Assembly (NCBI GenBank): GCA_029548715.1
Contig: JAKPMW010000041.1
Coordinates: 1-9,064, forward strand
DNA: 9,064 nt
DNA from: Spirochaetota bacterium
GTDB taxonomy: Bacteria; Spirochaetota; JAGLSM01; JAKPMW01
Direction of reading: 5' to 3'
The notes under the pieces are model-generated. The model made no database searches and was not told the origin of the DNA. It saw only the letters and a list, made by a program, of their open reading frames with translations. Of this stretch, positions 5,988 through 9,064 are shown in pieces. Every line of letters starts with the position of its first letter. Position 1 is the first letter of the stretch. A program made the translations under genes and the position numbers.

Positions 5988-6299
5988 ATGAGTATAGACG
6001 GAATTGGTGATCTTCATGGTCCAAAGAGGATAACCGGTACCCCAGGTATCCGCAAGACCGGCAGCATTCCTGCCGAGCCTGTGCGTATATCCGGTGACTC
6101 GTACGAAATCTCCGACGAAAGCCGTATCAACCTTCTTCGCAAGAAGATTGAGGTGCTTGCAAAGGACGCTCCCGAACCTGAGGACCGCACCGAGCTGATC
6201 AACGATCTCAAAAAAAAGATCAACGACCCCATCTATAACGAGAGTGTTTTGCGCGAACTGGCTTCCCGTATTGCGGAGAGCATTGGCAGCGAGCAGTAA
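5988..6299 (+). CDS. flgM: Anti-sigma-28 factor FlgM (flagellar gene regulator)
   Basis: This is a 103-residue soluble protein. FlgM binds the flagellar sigma factor FliA/sigma-28 and blocks late flagellar transcription until it is exported through the completed hook-basal body. The N-terminal half is Gly/Pro/Ser-rich and likely disordered. The middle has DSYEISDES (37-45), similar to the family's D.v.iS.eA motif. The C-terminal half has the helical sigma-binding signature TELINDLKKKINDPIY (68-83) followed by a LRELASRIAESI helix (88-99). The N-terminal ATG at 5952 is rejected because AAGGAG sits 6 nt before the ATG at 5988, and starting at 5952 would put sigma-28 promoter sequence inside the gene. 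A sigma-28 promoter lies just upstream and a terminator downstream, so it can be a single-gene unit. Assignment rests on short motifs plus context. Confidence 0.82.
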   Translation: MSIDGIGDLHGPKRITGTPGIRKTGSIPAEPVRISGDSYEISDESRINLLRKKIEVLAKDAPEPEDRTELINDLKKKINDPIYNESVLRELASRIAESIGSEQ

Positions 6300-6306
6300 C
6301 GGGTAC

Positions 6307-6352
6307 GATCCGGGGGCGGGCAGGTCTTGGTTCTGGTATGCTGCCCGGGATC
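6307..6352. repeat. Long imperfect inverted repeat downstream of flgM
   Basis: GATCC (6307-6311) plus CGGGCAG (6317-6323) pair with CTGCCCG (6341-6347) plus GGATC (6348-6352). The stem is 12 bp with a 5-nt GGGGG bulge and a 17-nt loop. It begins 8 nt after the flgM stop and has no T-run. It could stabilise the flgM 3' end ahead of the terminator. Confidence 0.4.
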
Positions 6353-6388
6353 CTGTGTCGCAGTGCCATAAAGATTACAGTCGAGGAT

Positions 6389-6425
6389 AAAGGAGCGGCG
6401 GTCGGGCATGCTCCTTTTCTTTGTT
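6389..6425 (+). terminator. Rho-independent terminator after flgM
   Basis: AAAGGAGC (6389-6396) and GCTCCTTT (6410-6417) form a perfect 8-bp stem with a 13-nt loop, followed by the T-rich tail TTCTTTGTTT. It lies about 90 nt after the flgM stop and 43 nt before the next start codon. It would end flgM transcription and any readthrough from the carD-rsmI run. Confidence 0.72.
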
Positions 6426-6449
6426 TGCACATATGGTTACAAATATGAT
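6421..6449 (+). promoter_or_regulatory. Candidate promoter for the Fe-ADH-like gene
   Basis: TTGTTT (6421-6426), a 17-nt spacer and TATGAT (6444-6449, 5 of 6 to TATAAT) follow the terminator. The -35 is weak (3 of 6) and overlaps the terminator T-run. The predicted start near 6456 leaves a leader of only about 12 nt. A separate promoter is expected because a terminator precedes the gene. Confidence 0.4.
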
Positions 6450-6467
6450 CCGACAGGATGACGAACC

Positions 6468-7616
6468 ATGAGCGTCTTTGAATTCAACATACCGGCACGA
6501 GTGATCGTCGGGCTCAACGTTGTCAACCGGCTTCCCGAAATTATCCAGGATTACGGCGAGCGGGTGATGATTGTCACAAGCGAGACGATGGTTCAACAGG
6601 GCATCCTGCGCAGGGTTCAGAGTCTTGCTGAAAGCAAGTCATACGGTGTGATCATTTTTGACAAGTGCTCATCAGACTCTGGCAGCGATGTTGTGGATGA
6701 GGGTGTTCTTCTGGCCAGGGAAAGCCGGACCAATGTCATTATCGGGCTCGGGGGAGCCAACACCCTCAATACTGCCAAGGCTATCGCCTGTATCGCGGGG
6801 AATGACGGGTACATAGCCGATTACTTTGCGGGGAAAACCTCCCGGCGGAAAAAAGTAGCATATATAGAGATTCCTTCAACTCATGGGATCTGCCACGGAC
6901 TGCTTGACTCGTTTTTTATCAGGGATGTGGATGACAACATCCGCAAGGAATACCGCAGCCGGTTCAACTATGCCGATGTTGTGCTTGTTGATCCGAAACT
7001 CACGGCGACACTCGCTCCCAAATTTGTTGTTGCGATCGGGATCGAAGTGATGGCCCATGCCTGCGAGGCCTATATCTCCAAGGCCGCTTCCATCATGACA
7101 GAGTCATACATCGGAAATGCCATTGAGCTTGTCTATGCCAACCTCAAGCAGGCGGTTATCGAACCCGAAAATATGGTCGCCAGGCAGGCGCTTTCAACGG
7201 CGGGGGTTTTTTCCTCCATCGCCCTCAATTCAAGCCGCCCTGGGACTACCTATGCCCTGGCTCTGGCGATGGCTACCAGACTGGGGTTGTATCGTGGCAT
7301 TGGAGTCTCAATCATTCTTCCGCACGTGATGGAGTTTAACCTGACTGCATCACCAAACAAGTATGTCAGGATTGCCCGTTCGTTTGGCGAGGATGTCAAC
7401 GATATCAGCGTTGTTGAGGCCGCCATCAAGGCGATTGAAGCGGTGCGCAAGCTGTTGTTTGATCTGAATGTCCCCCAGCGGCTCAAAAACTTTGAAATAG
7501 AACCCGAGGGGTTTGACGAAGTTGTCAGGGATGCACGTACATACGACTTTTTGAGTGTGTTGCCTCGCTCTGTCACCTATGATGACCTGCTCAATATCCT
7601 CAACGCTGCCTACTGA
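6468..7616 (+). CDS. Iron-containing alcohol dehydrogenase-like protein with degenerate metal and nucleotide sites
   Basis: The 382 residues match group III (iron-containing) alcohol dehydrogenases in length and layout. An N-terminal Rossmann-like half shows GLGGANTLNTAKAIA (93-107) and IPSTHG (135-140). A helical half shows VDPKLTATLAP (174-184), a GIEVMAHACEAY segment (191-202) and SIILPHVMEFN (281-291). Aligned by eye to FucO (ligands Asp196, His200, His263, His277), Glu193 and His197 match the first two, but Tyr262 and Arg276 replace the last two. The GGGSxxD nucleotide motif reads GGANTLN, with Asn for Asp. Metal-dependent dehydrogenase activity is therefore doubtful; it may be a repurposed binding or regulatory protein, or use other chemistry. 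The frame is intact with no sign of decay. The ATG has AGGA about 9 nt upstream. It stands alone between the flgM terminator and the protease gene. Confidence 0.85.
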   Translation: MSVFEFNIPARVIVGLNVVNRLPEIIQDYGERVMIVTSETMVQQGILRRVQSLAESKSYGVIIFDKCSSDSGSDVVDEGVLLARESRTNVIIGLGGANTLNTAKAIACIAGNDGYIADYFAGKTSRRKKVAYIEIPSTHGICHGLLDSFFIRDVDDNIRKEYRSRFNYADVVLVDPKLTATLAPKFVVAIGIEVMAHACEAYISKAASIMTESYIGNAIELVYANLKQAVIEPENMVARQALSTAGVFSSIALNSSRPGTTYALALAMATRLGLYRGIGVSIILPHVMEFNLTASPNKYVRIARSFGEDVNDISVVEAAIKAIEAVRKLLFDLNVPQRLKNFEIEPEGFDEVVRDARTYDFLSVLPRSVTYDDLLNILNAAY

Positions 7617-7744
7617 TCGCGTGTTTTCGGGCTGATCACTGTTTCTGCTGGAAATTATTCGCGCAGCAGGCTACCTTATATTTCAGGTTGCAGTCCGGGC
7701 TGATGTGTGCTGAGTACCCGGGCCAATCTGTCCTGGAGGGTGCA

Positions 7745-9064
7745 ATGGGTACGCGGAAGCTGGTTATGGGAGCCGTGGGCATGATGCTCCTGGCCGTCTG
7801 TCTGGGGTTTATTGTAAACGGGCAGGTGATCGGCCGGGATAACGTATATGAAAATTTCGAGCTTTTCAGCAAAGCGTTTCAAAATATCAGAAATTATTAT
7901 TACGATACCGAAAAGATCAAGTCCAAGGACCTCATCTATGGCGGTATCAAGGGCATGCTTGAGGCTCTTGAAGATGAGCATACCACCTTTCTGCCTCCGG
8001 CTGAACTCAAGAGTCTCTCCGAGGAGACAAGCGGGGAGTTTGGTGGTCTGGGCATCATGATCGGAATCCGCGAAAAGGTGCTGACCGTTATCAGCCCCAT
8101 TTATGGTACGCCGGCCTGGGAAAAGCATATTCAGCCGGGTGACATGATTACCTACATTGATGGGGTAACGACCAAGGATATCCCTCTGGTGGATGCGGTG
8201 CGCAAGCTGCGCGGGCCTGTGGGGAGCACGGTTACCATAACGATCATGCGGCCCAACCAGGACGAGCCGTTTGACGTGATTATCAAGCGTGCGCTGATCA
8301 GGATTGAAACAGTCAAGACAGCCTATCTCGAAAAAGAGGCGCTGGGGTATATCAAGCTCACCCAGTTTTCTGAAAACACCGAGGAACTGTTGCGCAAAGC
8401 CTACGCCGAATTTGCAAAAAAGCAGGTCCAGGGTATCATCATCGATCTGCGGAACAATCCTGGCGGGCTTTTGAGTGCGGCAACCGAGGTAGCCAATCTC
8501 TTTATCCCCGAGGGTCTGCTTGTCTACACCAAGGGGCGTGAGGCTGAGCCTGTGCGCCGGTTTGAGGCGGCCCGGGCCCGGGCTGTTTTTGATGCGAAGA
8601 TTCCGCTGGTTGTTCTGGTCAATAAAGGTTCAGCTTCAGCATCCGAAATCGTAGCCGGAGCCCTGCAGGATACCGGGAGGGCAGTGCTTCTGGGCGAGAC
8701 GACGTTCGGCAAGGGTTCGGTGCAGACCATTCGGCCCATGACGGACGGGTCCGCGATCAAGTTGACGGTAGCCCTGTACTATACTCCCGCAGGGCGCCAG
8801 ATCCACAAAAAGGGACTGGTTCCGGATATTGTGGTGCCTGTTCCTGAATACAGCAAGGTCGAACAAAAGGCCGTGCTGCGTCTGATGAATGAGGACCATC
8901 TGGCAAAATTTCTCAAGGAGAATCCGGAGTATACGCAAAAGCAGCTTGCAGATTTTATTGATGTACTGCGGAAAAAGGATATAGTCCTGCCCCCGGAAGA
9001 GGTGGAGCGCTGGATATACTGGGAAAAGAACAAGATCGGCGAACCCGAACTCGTCAATCTGCGG
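7745..9064 (+). CDS. ctpA: S41 family C-terminal processing protease (CtpA/CtpB-like), 3' end beyond window
   Basis: The frame is open for 440 codons to the window edge, with no stop seen. Residues 1-30 have a basic MGTRK start and a hydrophobic core to about 25, acting as a signal peptide or membrane anchor for the periplasm. A PDZ domain covers about 95-170 (GEFGGLGIMIG, IQPGDMITYIDG, LRGPVGSTVTITI) and binds substrate C-termini. The S41 core (about 195-360) has YIKLTQF, DLRNNPGGLL (234-243), KGSASASEIVAGALQD and FGKGSVQ. Ser298, Lys323 and Gln327 keep the 25- and 4-residue spacing of the CtpB triad (309/334/338), so it should be active. The family trims C-terminal tails of envelope proteins. 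About 80 residues follow the core. The ATG at 7745 has GGAGGG 4 nt upstream. It lies 128 nt after the Fe-ADH-like gene, with no clear promoter between. Confidence 0.94.
   Translation, partial: MGTRKLVMGAVGMMLLAVCLGFIVNGQVIGRDNVYENFELFSKAFQNIRNYYYDTEKIKSKDLIYGGIKGMLEALEDEHTTFLPPAELKSLSEETSGEFGGLGIMIGIREKVLTVISPIYGTPAWEKHIQPGDMITYIDGVTTKDIPLVDAVRKLRGPVGSTVTITIMRPNQDEPFDVIIKRALIRIETVKTAYLEKEALGYIKLTQFSENTEELLRKAYAEFAKKQVQGIIIDLRNNPGGLLSAATEVANLFIPEGLLVYTKGREAEPVRRFEAARARAVFDAKIPLVVLVNKGSASASEIVAGALQDTGRAVLLGETTFGKGSVQTIRPMTDGSAIKLTVALYYTPAGRQIHKKGLVPDIVVPVPEYSKVEQKAVLRLMNEDHLAKFLKENPEYTQKQLADFIDVLRKKDIVLPPEEVERWIYWEKNKIGEPELVNLR

Noticed and set aside
7645..7669. CTGCTG-N13-CAGCAG inverted repeat between the Fe-ADH-like gene and ctpA, considered as a terminator
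   Set aside because: The 6-bp stem has a long loop and no T-run after it, so it is too weak to call.

Overview
The window (about 9 kb, moderately GC-rich, densely coding) looks like an ordinary bacterial chromosomal segment. It is most likely from a spirochaete. The reasons are a short FlgM of the 'KKINDPxY' type under a sigma-28-type promoter, a CarD/CdnL regulator next to a PIN/TRAM protein, and a WecB/TagA/CpsF relative with a degenerate active site. This assignment comes from remembered family features, not from a search. No mobile elements, CRISPR arrays, tRNAs or rRNAs were found.

Layout. (1) Positions 1-1391, minus strand: rsmE (16S rRNA U1498 methyltransferase) followed by a WecB/TagA/CpsF-like glycosyltransferase gene that runs off the left edge. 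The latter carries an apparent 1-nt frameshift at about position 31-33. (2) Positions 1392-1519: divergent intergenic region with a weak promoter candidate, an inverted repeat and GC-rich palindromes. (3) Positions 1520-5931, plus strand: a probable operon of carD, a yacL-like PIN/TRAM membrane protein gene, ackA, folD and rsmI. Two junctions are ATGA stop/start overlaps and another gap is only 17 nt. A strong hairpin sits before ackA. (4) Positions 5932-6425: flgM, preceded by a 12/16 match to the sigma-28 consensus and, inside the rsmI 3' end, a possible sigma-70 promoter; a rho-independent terminator follows. (5) Positions 6468-7616: an iron-containing alcohol dehydrogenase homologue lacking two of the four metal ligands. 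(6) Positions 7745-9064: an S41 C-terminal processing protease with PDZ domain, open at the right edge.

How they may work together. The central operon mixes transcription control (CarD), a predicted membrane-tethered RNase (YacL-like), acetate/ATP metabolism (AckA), one-carbon metabolism (FolD) and ribosome modification (RsmI; RsmE is encoded divergently). These are growth-related housekeeping functions. flgM is a separate, flagellar-regulated unit that insulates this operon from the downstream genes. The points most worth a second look are the metal-ligand-deficient Fe-ADH protein, the glycosyltransferase with both missing catalytic residues and a frameshift, and the two-promoter arrangement at flgM.
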